Shown: positions 33,451 through 41,712 of the stretch, piece by piece | Position numbering within the stretch: the stretch's first letter is position 1 | Layout of the letters: each line of letters starts with the position of its first letter | Assembly (NCBI RefSeq): GCF_021504595.1 | Contig: NZ_JACSGT010000003.1 | Location: forward strand, 434,001-498,000 | Reading direction: 5' to 3' | DNA length: 64,000 nt | Source: Chryseobacterium indicum | Lineage (GTDB): Bacteria; Bacteroidota; Bacteroidia; Flavobacteriales; Weeksellaceae | Translations under genes and position numbers: made by a program | The notes under the pieces: generated by a model | The model's input: only the letters and a program-made list of their open reading frames with translations | The model's database searches: none | What the model was told of the DNA's origin: nothing

Positions 33451-33996
33451 ATGGATGACGAATTAATGGGCGTAATCAAGACGTTCGCAGGAAATTTTCC
33501 GCCGGTAGGTTATATGTTCTGCAACGGAGCTCTTCTAAGCATTTCGCAGTACTCTGCTCTTTTCTCGATCTTAGGAACCACTTACGGTGGTGATGGTGTC
33601 AGAACTTTTGCTCTACCCAATCTAAACGGACGTGTTCCAATTAGTGCAGGACAATCTACAACAGGGCAGTATTATGAATTGGGAGAAGCAAGCGGAACTC
33701 CTACAAATACACTTCTTGCCTCTAATCTACCAAGCTTCGCAAGTCAGCTAAAAGTATCTTCGGCTAATGCGACAACAGCCGTACCAACGTCTACAACATC
33801 GATTGCAGTAAGCGGGACACAGGCAGGAAGAGACTTTTTGGCCGTTCCGAGCTTTATAAATGCAGCTCCGGATACTATGCTATACCCTCAGTCTGTTTTT
33901 TTTATCGGTCAGAACTTACCGGTTAACAATATGTCTCCCTATTTAGGAGTCAACTACATTATATGTGTGGAGGGAATTTATCCTTCAAGACCTTAA
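33451..33996 (+). CDS. Tail-collar domain protein (microcystin-dependent-protein-like) 1
   Basis: A 181-residue protein with a phage Tail_Collar domain at residues 6-65 (GVIKTFAGNFPPVGYMFCNG, FSILGTTYGGDG, FALPNLNGRVPI). The family was first seen as MdpB-like proteins and forms fibre tips or knobs; in bacteria it often occurs outside prophages. No signal peptide. The following paralogue shares the segment SGTQAGRDF-AVPSFINAAPD almost exactly. No other phage genes are nearby. Confidence 0.88.
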   Translation: MDDELMGVIKTFAGNFPPVGYMFCNGALLSISQYSALFSILGTTYGGDGVRTFALPNLNGRVPISAGQSTTGQYYELGEASGTPTNTLLASNLPSFASQLKVSSANATTAVPTSTTSIAVSGTQAGRDFLAVPSFINAAPDTMLYPQSVFFIGQNLPVNNMSPYLGVNYIICVEGIYPSRP

Positions 33997-34031
33997 TTTA
34001 AACTAGTACTAATAATATAAATACAATAATC

Positions 34032-34577
34032 ATGGACGAAGAATTAATTGGAACCATCAAGCTTTTTGCAGGAAATTTTGCACCAAGAGGATATATGCTA
34101 TGCAACGGTGCAATACTAAATATCAGCCAAAATCAGGCACTTTTCTCTATCTTGGGATCAGTTTATGGCGGAGATGGAAAAACAACATTCGCTTTGCCTA
34201 ACCTCAACGGGCGTATGCCAGTTGGCGCAGGAACTTCAAACACAGGTAAAAGTGTTGTATTAGGAGAAGCTGCAGGTACTGTTACCAACACTCTGCTAAG
34301 CTCAAATCTTCCATCAATAGTAAGCCAGCTAAGAGTTTCAAAATCTAACGCAACAACTTCAACGCCATCATCATCGGCATCAATTGCTGTATCAGGAACT
34401 CAGGCAGGAAGAGATTTCACAGCTGTTCCGAGCTTTATAAATGCAGCACCGGATACGCCTATCAATTCAGCTTCAGTAACCTTTGCAGGTCAGAACCTGC
34501 CTGTTAACAATATGCCACCTTACCTTGGTCTTAATTATATTATCTGCGTAAATGGTATATATCCATCAAGACAATAA
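34032..34577 (+). CDS. Tail-collar domain protein (microcystin-dependent-protein-like) 2
   Basis: A 181-residue paralogue of the upstream gene, equal in length and alignable without gaps by eye (GTIKLFAGNFAPRGYMLCNG, YGGDGKTTFALPNLNGRMPV, MPPYLGLNYIICVNGIYPSR). A tandem duplication 36 nt apart. The two may form a hetero-oligomer. The following T9SS protein begins 25 nt downstream, so all three probably share the transcript that starts near motif C. Confidence 0.88.
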   Translation: MDEELIGTIKLFAGNFAPRGYMLCNGAILNISQNQALFSILGSVYGGDGKTTFALPNLNGRMPVGAGTSNTGKSVVLGEAAGTVTNTLLSSNLPSIVSQLRVSKSNATTSTPSSSASIAVSGTQAGRDFTAVPSFINAAPDTPINSASVTFAGQNLPVNNMPPYLGLNYIICVNGIYPSRQ

Positions 34578-34601
34578 TTAATAACCTAAAAATTTAAAAT
34601 C

Positions 34602-35429
34602 ATGAAAAGTACTATACTTTTTACCTTATCTGTTCTTTTTATTTCAGTCTTTTCTTTCGGACAGACCAGTACAGAACAGTTTGAGACGGAATCCAACGGA
34701 AGCGCAAGTTTTACTGATAACGGAGTAATTTTCAATATTCTGTCGCATGTTAACACATATGACATTCAGGCTTCTTATCCTGGTACAGGATGGAGCGGTA
34801 CCGCAATTGACAATAACTATATCGACAACTCCGGAGCGGGTAACCAATCTTCCGGAACGTCTTTTAGTATCAAAACAACATCCAACCTATTTAAAGTAAA
34901 CAGATTCTGGGTTTATTTAGGAGCAGCAAATACTTCACAGTCTGTAACGGGGACATTAACTATTACAGGTAAATTATCCGGAGTTACAAAATTTACTCAG
35001 ACAAAAACTACAGGTTTTGTTAATTCTATTGCTGTTACAAACGGATATACTTTAATTGATATGACCAACCTGAACGGACAAAACTACAGCAATATTGTAA
35101 TCGACCAGCTGCAGATTACTGCGGGAGGAGGTTATCAATATATGGGGCTGGATTCTTTCACATGGGTAAAAGATACAGGAATTGTATTGTCTGCCAATGA
35201 TGTAAAAACTTCGAAAAAAGACTCAGGATTTTACCCTAACCCGACTAACGGTCCGCTAACGATCAAAACTAATGAAAATACTAAGTTTGAGATGTACAGC
35301 CAGGCGGGGCAACTGGTAAAAACAATTGAAACTCAAAAAGGAGTAAATGAAACAGACATTTCAGAACTGCCAAAAGGTGTTTACACCGTAAAGTCTTCTA
35401 AAGAATCTTACAAAATTATTAAAAAGTAA
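34602..35429 (+). CDS. T9SS-exported protein linked to tail-collar genes
   Basis: A 275-residue protein with a signal peptide (ILFTLSVLFISVFSFGQ), a beta-rich middle (about residues 25-195) and a T9SS type A sorting domain (GFYPNPTNGPLTIKTNENTK ... LPKGVYTVKSSKESYKIIKK). It would be displayed at the cell surface. Its link to leaderless tail-collar proteins is unusual and may point to a surface or release apparatus; that is inference. Confidence 0.85.
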   Translation: MKSTILFTLSVLFISVFSFGQTSTEQFETESNGSASFTDNGVIFNILSHVNTYDIQASYPGTGWSGTAIDNNYIDNSGAGNQSSGTSFSIKTTSNLFKVNRFWVYLGAANTSQSVTGTLTITGKLSGVTKFTQTKTTGFVNSIAVTNGYTLIDMTNLNGQNYSNIVIDQLQITAGGGYQYMGLDSFTWVKDTGIVLSANDVKTSKKDSGFYPNPTNGPLTIKTNENTKFEMYSQAGQLVKTIETQKGVNETDISELPKGVYTVKSSKESYKIIKK

Positions 35430-35526
35430 TACAGGCTATTATTAAAGTGAAACTAATAACCATGAGATTCAATAAAAGCATCTAATTGTACCTTGAAAGA
35501 TTTTAAAGCATAATATTGTGATGATG

Positions 35527-35546
35527 TCCCCTGAGCAATCGGGGGA
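35527..35546 (+). terminator. Possible hairpin after T9SS gene
   Basis: TCCCC / GGGGA around a 10-nt loop, extendable by flanking TGAT and ATCA, followed by ATATTTTCCC. A weak to moderate terminator about 100 nt after the stop. Confidence 0.5.
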
Positions 35547-35596
35547 TTATCATATTTTCCCTCGTTCCGGCGATATTGAATAATATCATCGTCCCG

Positions 35597-35625
35597 AAAA
35601 CTCTTTGAGAAATTCAAAGAGTTTT
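35597..35625. terminator. Bidirectional terminator
   Basis: AAAACTCTTTGA / TCAAAGAGTTTT with a 5-nt loop, followed by ATTTTTTT on the plus strand. It lies between the tail-collar operon and the convergent SMUG2 gene and touches the latter's stop codon. Confidence 0.85.
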
Positions 35626-36310
35626 ATTTTTTTAGAGCAAGAATATACTTGTCAATGTATAATTGTTTGTCTTTGGATTTGTACTGCTGTATATATCTGG
35701 GATGTTCCAAAACCGTCATCTTACCAAATAAATTAGCTTCCCGATTTAATTTTAAAATGAAATCTGCATTCTTCTTACCTAGAACAAAGACTTCCGAAGT
35801 GTCGAGATTTAGAGAGATATGTTTTCTTAAAGAATCAATCATAAATTCCTTTACGTCCCTGAAAAGCTCTTTATCGTCATAATAATTAGCATTGATCCAG
35901 CTGCCTTTCGATTTTCTGACGATCGCTAAAGGAAACGGTGAATTTATATAAACATCCTTATAAAATTCTTCTGCTCCGCCATACTGCTCAATCATATCAT
36001 ACATAAAAACCGAAGAAACTTCATGAGTATAACCAGATTTCATCTTAATTCCGCACACGCTTTCCAGACGTTTGGTATCGGTAAATGGAACTCCTGTAAC
36101 TCCGGCTCCGTGACGACTGGGATTAATCCCTATCAGAAATTTTCTTTTGTTGGAATCATTGTAGTATTTATGATAAAACTTCTCCATCACAATCATGGTT
36201 TCAGGATTGTCTAAATAAGGATTAAGCACCTGAAAATCTTGGGGAAGTATTCCGGAATATTTTAAGTTTCGGTTAAATTCTACTACTTCCTCAGCAAAAG
36301 TTTTCGTCAT
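35624..36310 (-). CDS. SMUG2-type uracil-DNA glycosylase family protein (DUF4918)
   Basis: A 228-residue protein of the uracil-DNA glycosylase superfamily. It has the active-site-like loop FLIGINPSRHGAGVTGVPFT and the C-terminal HPRYIQQY segment typical of the SMUG2/DUF4918 family. It would remove uracil or damaged pyrimidines from DNA; the substrate range of this branch is poorly known. Single gene with its own terminator. Confidence 0.85.
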   Translation of the reverse strand: MTKTFAEEVVEFNRNLKYSGILPQDFQVLNPYLDNPETMIVMEKFYHKYYNDSNKRKFLIGINPSRHGAGVTGVPFTDTKRLESVCGIKMKSGYTHEVSSVFMYDMIEQYGGAEEFYKDVYINSPFPLAIVRKSKGSWINANYYDDKELFRDVKEFMIDSLRKHISLNLDTSEVFVLGKKNADFILKLNREANLFGKMTVLEHPRYIQQYKSKDKQLYIDKYILALKK

Positions 36311-36346
36311 ATTTGGTTTTAAAAAAAAATTATATGGCTGATCTTT

Positions 36347-37081
36347 TTAATCTACATCATCTTCGTCTCCATCTTCGCTTAAGGCTAATTCAATATCAAT
36401 AAACTGGATGTATAATCCACAAATACTGTCATGGGTATCATAAGCAAAATATACCGGATAAGTACCGTCTCCAAAACCACTTGCAAACATAGGAATATGA
36501 TAATTGGTATTCGGAACTTTCCAGTTGATCCAGTCTCCGGCATCTCTTTGATTTTCCGGATGGTCTTTATAGCTTTGCTCGAAAAGTGCGGCGAAATAAT
36601 CGTCATAAAAATTGTCAAGATCAGTTTCATCCACAAATTTATCCACAAAAGGAAGCACTTCTTTATCAGTAATACAACCTAAGCCTGCATCCACACCAAA
36701 ACCGAAATAATCATCTTCAGTAACGCCTTCCAATTCTTCAATTCCAACCAATGCTTCCCTGTAAACAATGGGCTTTTCTTTCGTAAATTCTACTTTAACA
36801 ACAGCATATCTGTCACCCCAGTCTTCTGATTTTACCACAGCAATGGTTACAGGAAAATTACCTTTCGGAGCCTGAATAAAATAGGACGATTGATTTCCGT
36901 TCAGATCAACAAGAGGATCTCTCACCACTATCTTACCGGAAGGAAGAGAAACATTTCCGATTTCCATCGTTTCCAATGGCTGCCCTGCAATTTCATCAGA
37001 CGTAAAATAGGTTTCCAAATCCGTCGGACATATGAGAACATCTTTTACTTCTTCATATTTCTGTAGCCAGTTTTCGTTCAT
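36347..37081 (-). CDS. DUF4241 domain protein
   Basis: A 244-residue soluble acidic protein. The patterns VSLPSGKIVVRDPLVDL, WGDRYAVVKVEF, FGFGVDAGLGCITD and ASGFGDGTYPVYFAYD match DUF4241, found in many bacteria and sometimes with immunity-type genes. It is separated from SMUG2 by 36 nt in the same direction. No toxin gene is adjacent, so an immunity role has no support here. Confidence 0.82.
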   Translation of the reverse strand: MNENWLQKYEEVKDVLICPTDLETYFTSDEIAGQPLETMEIGNVSLPSGKIVVRDPLVDLNGNQSSYFIQAPKGNFPVTIAVVKSEDWGDRYAVVKVEFTKEKPIVYREALVGIEELEGVTEDDYFGFGVDAGLGCITDKEVLPFVDKFVDETDLDNFYDDYFAALFEQSYKDHPENQRDAGDWINWKVPNTNYHIPMFASGFGDGTYPVYFAYDTHDSICGLYIQFIDIELALSEDGDEDDVD

Positions 37082-37174
37082 TTCTTTTTTTTATGATATA
37101 ATTAAGCCTGAAAATAAGGAATAAAAACAAACGTATCAAATATCATTAAGTTTTTAACATAAGATTATAAAAAA

Positions 37175-37198
37175 CCCTTTCAATATAGACTGAAAGGG
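37175..37198 (-). terminator. Terminator of orphan precursor gene
   Basis: On the minus strand CCCTTTCA / TGAAAGGG with an 8-nt loop, followed by TTTTTT. It lies 65 nt after the peptide stop. Confidence 0.85.
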
Positions 37199-37263
37199 AG
37201 TATTGAATTATTTAACTGAATTAGACTCATCAAAATGATACATGAAATATTGATTTTGTATCA

Positions 37264-37425
37264 TTAAGAATCTGCACATATAACACATGCTCTTGGAGTA
37301 GTCGGCCAGATTCCGGGAATGCAGCAGCTTCCTTTAGGACAAGAAGTGGGCGTACAAGACCAATTAGGACCGGAACCTTCTATAGATCTTAACTCTGGTC
37401 TTGACAATTTTTTCAAATTTTTCAT
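37264..37425 (-). CDS. Orphan double-glycine-type Cys peptide 6
   Basis: A 53-residue peptide with leader MKNLKKLSRPELRSIEGSG, of the same type as the exporter-linked precursors 22 kb away. The core carries six cysteines (WSCTPTSCPKGSCCIPGIWP ... CVICADS). It has its own copy of the bipartite motif 22 nt upstream and its own terminator, so it is a complete transcription unit. The GSG end is a less standard cut site. Export would have to use the exporter at 12497 in trans. Confidence 0.78.
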   Translation of the reverse strand: MKNLKKLSRPELRSIEGSGPNWSCTPTSCPKGSCCIPGIWPTTPRACVICADS

Positions 37426-37446
37426 AATAATTTAGTTTTAATGGTT

Positions 37447-37478
37447 ATTTCCTACTCTATATGCTTTTCGGATTTCGC
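37447..37478 (-). promoter_or_regulatory. Bipartite leader motif, copy D
   Basis: On the minus strand GCGAAATCCGAAAAGC, 5 nt, then GAGTAGGAAAT, ending 21 nt before the orphan precursor start. The fit to copy B is nearly exact. Confidence 0.7.
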
Positions 37479-37585
37479 ATTCTAAAGTTAGCAATAAAAT
37501 TATTTAAAAACAATTTAATCAAATAGTTATATAATTAAAAAGCAGCAATTCATTAAAGAATGCTGCTTTTTATAATCTTCTGAAT

Positions 37586-40081
37586 TTAAATCAATCCAAA
37601 CTGCTCAAAATGATGCGTAAAATGTTTCTTATGCATCAGTTCCCACATTTCCTTATTCAGTTTTCCGAATACGTAATTCATGTGTTCTTCCTGTGGATTT
37701 TCTTTGTAATAAATCACAAATCTTTTTAAATTATCAATGAAAGACTGTTTTGCTGCGTCAAGATTTTTATGTCTTAACTCTAATAGTTTTTCATCATCCG
37801 CTAAAAACGGTGCAGGGAAATCTTTCGGCATTTTTCTGTGGTTATACAGAGAATCCTGCCATTTTTCCAACTGTTCTTCAGGAGTGAAGCATTTATCAGC
37901 TTCCGGTTCGCCAAGACTTACCAAAACCCCGTGCTCCAAATGTTCTATCATTTGCTGAGGAGACATTTTACCCCAGCTTGGCTGAGTAGATTCTGTTAAT
38001 CCATTCAGCATTTTCTGAATATTTTTTAAGTTTAAATCGATAAAAGGAGACTGTTTTGCCACCAACGTTAAAATAGTTGCCACACAAACGATCTCATCTC
38101 TCTGATTTACGACCTCAACTAACCATTTTACAACTCCGGAAGGAATATTTCTTCCTTTTACCCCTCTGTTGATTTTTTCTTTCGCCGTTAAATACACCGT
38201 AATGGTATCTCCTGCATAAACAGGTTTAAAGAACGAACAGTTTTCCAGTCCGTAATTCGCGATAACCGGACCTTTTTTCCCTGAAACAAATAATCCAGCC
38301 GCCGCAGAAAGAATGAAATAACCGTGAGCAACGGTTTTATCGAAAATAGTTCCTGTTAAGCTTGTAGCATCCGTGTGTGCGTAGAAATGATCCCATGAAA
38401 CATTAGAGAAATTTACGATATCTGCATCGGTAACCGTTCTTCCTGCCGTTTCCAGAGAATCTCCAACCTCAACTTCTTCAAAATATTTCTGGAAAGGATG
38501 TTTGTCAGAATATTTTTTCTCAGCACCCTGCTGATAAATTTTAGTAATGGCAGTTAAAACATCCGGAGAACCCTGAATTGCCGTTTTCTGAAGGAAGAAA
38601 TGAAGACCGTTCAGTCCGCCCATTTCTTCACCGCCTCCTGCTCTTCCGGGACCGCCATGCATCAAAGTCGGAAGCGGAGAACCGTGACCTGTGCTTTCTT
38701 TTGCACTGTCTCTGTTCAGTACAAAAATTCTTCCGTGCTGTGAAGCCATTTTCCACGCCGTTTCGGCGACAAATTTATCATCATGTGAGATAATTGAGCC
38801 AACAAGACTTCCTTTTCCTCTTTTTGCCAAAGCTGCCGCTTCTTCGGCATCTTTGTAAGGCATTAATGTAGAAACCGGACCGAAAGCTTCGACATCGTGA
38901 GAGATATTTTTTTCAAATGGTTTATCATTTAAAAATAATTTCGGACTCATGAAAGCTCCGTTTTCGTAATCGGCATCTACCAATTCGTGCTTCCCATCAT
39001 AAATTAACTCGGTTTCGGCTTTAAGCAAATCAACTTTTCTTAAAACCTCATCATACTGTTGTTTTCCAACCAAAGATCCCATTCTGGTTTCTCTACTCAA
39101 CGGATTTCCGATTTTTGTCTGATCTAAAGCTTTAGATAAAGCATTCTGAACGTCACCAATTAAGTTTTCGGGAACAATAATTCTACGGATTGCTGTACAT
39201 TTTTGTCCGGCTTTCGTCGTCATTTCGTTACGTACTTCTTTGATGAATAAATCAAACTCCGGAGTTCCCGGTTTTGCATCCAACCCAAGAATTGAACAGT
39301 TCAGAGAATCTGCTTCCATATTGAAACGAACGGCATTTCCTGCAATTGAAGGCAGAGATTTTAATTTTCTCCCTGTATTGGCAGAGCCTGTGAACAAAAC
39401 AGAATCTCCATCCTGCACATAATCCAGAATATTTCCCGGTTCACCGCAAACCAACTGAACTGCTCCTTCCGGAAGAATTCCGCTTTCAATCATATCCTGA
39501 AAAACCGCGTTCGTTAAATAAGAGCCGAAAGGCGAAGGTTTTACGATCGAAGGAACACCTGCTAACAATGATGTGGACAATTTTTCAAGCATTCCCCAAA
39601 CCGGAAAGTTGTAGGCATTAATTTGTACTGAAACTCCTTCACTCGGTGTTAAAATATGAGTTCCAAGAAAGGTTCCGTTTGCTGAAATTTTCTGTGTATC
39701 TCCATCTACCCAAAACGGCGTGTTGGGAAGCATTCTTTTTGCCAATCCTGAATACGTGAAGAATGTACCAAAACCTCCTTCAATATCTACCCAGGAATCA
39801 ACGTGAGTAGCTCCTGTTTTATACGATAGTTCGTAATATTTTTTCTTTCTTTCAAGGAGATAAAGTGCTACTTTTTTAAGCATTTCTCCACGGTCATAGA
39901 ACGTCATGGATGAAATGTTTTTATAACCTACTGTTCTTCCGTAATCCAAAGCCTGCTCAAAATTCAGACCTTCCGTGTCGGAAATGGCAACTTGTTCTCC
40001 GTTTACAGCATTGTACAAAGGAATTCCGTTCCCGTTTCCTTCGACCCATTCGCCGTAGATATAGTTTTTTAATTTTTCCAT
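37586..40081 (-). CDS. paaZ: PaaZ ring-opening bifunctional enzyme fused to DUF1569-like domain
   Basis: An 831-residue fusion. Residues 1-515 are an aldehyde dehydrogenase (YGEWVEGNG; FTGSANTG; catalytic Cys in TKAGQKCTAIRRI) and about 535-680 an R-specific hydratase MaoC domain (NVSWDHFYAHTDA, KTVAHGYFILSAAAGLF). Together they open oxepin-CoA and oxidise the semialdehyde. About 150 C-terminal residues beyond the usual end resemble DUF1569/DinB-type helical proteins (WGKMSPQQMIEHLEHGVLVS). It is the distal end of the paa block. Confidence 0.92.
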   Translation of the reverse strand: MEKLKNYIYGEWVEGNGNGIPLYNAVNGEQVAISDTEGLNFEQALDYGRTVGYKNISSMTFYDRGEMLKKVALYLLERKKKYYELSYKTGATHVDSWVDIEGGFGTFFTYSGLAKRMLPNTPFWVDGDTQKISANGTFLGTHILTPSEGVSVQINAYNFPVWGMLEKLSTSLLAGVPSIVKPSPFGSYLTNAVFQDMIESGILPEGAVQLVCGEPGNILDYVQDGDSVLFTGSANTGRKLKSLPSIAGNAVRFNMEADSLNCSILGLDAKPGTPEFDLFIKEVRNEMTTKAGQKCTAIRRIIVPENLIGDVQNALSKALDQTKIGNPLSRETRMGSLVGKQQYDEVLRKVDLLKAETELIYDGKHELVDADYENGAFMSPKLFLNDKPFEKNISHDVEAFGPVSTLMPYKDAEEAAALAKRGKGSLVGSIISHDDKFVAETAWKMASQHGRIFVLNRDSAKESTGHGSPLPTLMHGGPGRAGGGEEMGGLNGLHFFLQKTAIQGSPDVLTAITKIYQQGAEKKYSDKHPFQKYFEEVEVGDSLETAGRTVTDADIVNFSNVSWDHFYAHTDATSLTGTIFDKTVAHGYFILSAAAGLFVSGKKGPVIANYGLENCSFFKPVYAGDTITVYLTAKEKINRGVKGRNIPSGVVKWLVEVVNQRDEIVCVATILTLVAKQSPFIDLNLKNIQKMLNGLTESTQPSWGKMSPQQMIEHLEHGVLVSLGEPEADKCFTPEEQLEKWQDSLYNHRKMPKDFPAPFLADDEKLLELRHKNLDAAKQSFIDNLKRFVIYYKENPQEEHMNYVFGKLNKEMWELMHKKHFTHHFEQFGLI

Positions 40082-40146
40082 ATAGTATTTAATTTAACAA
40101 TGTATCAATCTTTGTTACACTGACACATTTTTATATTGTTACATTT

Positions 40147-40977
40147 TTAATTTTTCGGTTCCTGATACGGAAACAACTTCAATAAACCTTCATACAAACT
40201 TCTATGTAGGATTGTTGCATGATTGTCTGTTTCCATCATTTTATATTCTATCGTCCAGTTTTTCTTGTTTGATTTTTTTAAAACATCAAATAAATCTTCT
40301 GCATCTTTTACCATTACAGGATGTTCCCCTTTTCCAACGGAAATATAAATGAATTTTTTAATATCCTTAATTTTAGACAATAATTGAGGAGCCTGTTTTA
40401 GAAGACTTTCATCATCCCACCACAAACTCGGACTGATGATAAAGTAATTATTGAACAGTTCAGGTTTTTTCAATAAAATTTCAGTTGCTAAAAGTCCGCC
40501 AAGCGATTGTCCGAAAAGATAATTATCTGTTGTTTCAAAATTACTTTCAATATAAGGCTTCAATTCTTTATCTAAAAAATTAATAAACTTATCTGAATGT
40601 CCCGTTGTAGGGTAATCTTTCTGTAAATCTTTCAAATCTGTATGAAAAGTGAAATCTTTCTTTCTGTCAATGTTTGCAATTCCAACCACAATGGTTTCCG
40701 GCATAGAATACATTTGATTAAAAAACTGAACCAAGCCTGTCACATGAATAAAATCTTCATTCATACTCCCATCCAAAAGATAAATGATTGGGTAAGATTT
40801 TGTTTTGTCAAATTTTTGTGGAAGATAGATGTTCAAAGTTCTTTCTTCGTTTAAAATTTTAGACTTTATCGTTCTGATTTCTCCAATAGTCAGTGGTTTT
40901 ACATTTTCAGTCTGGGCGAAAACCAGAGACTGAAAAGCAAGCAGAATACTGCAGAAAATGAGAAGTTTTTTGATCAT
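40147..40977 (-). CDS. Exported esterase D-type alpha/beta hydrolase
   Basis: A 276-residue protein with a signal peptide (LLIFCSILLAFQSLVFAQ). The nucleophile elbow GQSLGG (LFGQSLGGLLATEIL), the strand motif YPIIYLLDGS and the terminal His (TDNHATILHR) fit the esterase/enterochelin-esterase family. Substrate unknown. It is not a standard paa gene; it lies between paaZ and the RAYT element. Confidence 0.88.
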   Translation of the reverse strand: MIKKLLIFCSILLAFQSLVFAQTENVKPLTIGEIRTIKSKILNEERTLNIYLPQKFDKTKSYPIIYLLDGSMNEDFIHVTGLVQFFNQMYSMPETIVVGIANIDRKKDFTFHTDLKDLQKDYPTTGHSDKFINFLDKELKPYIESNFETTDNYLFGQSLGGLLATEILLKKPELFNNYFIISPSLWWDDESLLKQAPQLLSKIKDIKKFIYISVGKGEHPVMVKDAEDLFDVLKKSNKKNWTIEYKMMETDNHATILHRSLYEGLLKLFPYQEPKN

Positions 40978-41001
40978 ACTATTTCGTTGTTAATCACCTT
41001 T

Positions 41002-41038
41002 TTAAACCTCATAGGTTTTAGAAACCTATGAGGTTTAA
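41002..41038. repeat. REP-like palindrome, copy 2, downstream of RAYT
   Basis: TTAAACCTCATAGGTTT and its exact inverse around TAG, 17-bp arms. It lies 14 nt after the transposase stop codon on the minus strand. Confidence 0.88.
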
Positions 41039-41051
41039 GTTTTACTATAAT

Positions 41052-41630
41052 TTATTCAATTGATAGAAAATCATATTCTATATTTGATTTATGATATTCT
41101 ATAAAATCATTTACTGTTTCAAAATATTGCATCATTTCAGCTCTTTCAATTTTACTTTCTTTAGCCAAATTAATATAAGAATGATACGATGAATATTTCC
41201 ACTTACCAATATCTTCAACAAATCCATGATTGACAGGATTATTATGAATATAATGAAGTAATTTCATAAAATATCTTTCATCGTTTATTCTTTTTCTCTT
41301 CAGATAATCCAAAAACAGAGAACCTTTTCGGTTATATTTTTTGTTATAAGCTTTTGCGTAAGCATTCAACAGATTGCTAAACCGCTTCATTAAGTATTTA
41401 TGTTCATCTTCGTTTAAAATCTCACCCAGCTTTTTAAATCTTAACATTAAATGAAAATGATTCGGCATTAAACAGTATGCATATATTTCAGCTATCGGGA
41501 CAATATACTTTGCAAGCTTATCTAAAAAATATCTGTAATTTTCTTCTACTCTGAAAATTAAATCTTTTCCATTTGCATGAGTGTAGATATGGTATACATA
41601 TTCACATTCAAAATTTTCTGTGTTTGACAT
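41052..41630 (-). mobile_element. REP-associated tyrosine transposase (RAYT, IS200/IS605-like Y1)
   Basis: A 192-residue single-domain Y1 transposase from the ATG at 41630. The HUH motif is in YCLMPNHFHLMLRF and the likely catalytic Tyr in NAYAKAYNKKYNRKGSLF; HNNPVNHGFV is typical of RAYT. The longer frame from 41672 runs into the flanking palindrome and is rejected. The gene is framed by palindromes at 41002-41038 and 41663-41697, the usual RAYT/REP arrangement. The gene looks intact and may act on the palindromes found elsewhere in the window. Confidence 0.9.
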
Positions 41631-41662
41631 TTCTTTTTCTTCATTTGTGTGTTTTATATTTT

Positions 41663-41697
41663 TAAACCTCATAGGTTTTAAAAACCTATGAGGTTTA
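41663..41697. repeat. REP-like palindrome, copy 3, upstream of RAYT
   Basis: TAAACCTCATAGGTTTT and its exact inverse around one A, 17-bp arms, same CATAGG type as copy 2. Confidence 0.88.
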
Positions 41698-41712
41698 GTA
41701 AGGGACGAAAAA

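Noticed and set aside
41631..41672. Extended N-terminus of the RAYT protein
   Set aside because: It would run into the flanking palindrome; the ATG at 41630 gives the normal family length.
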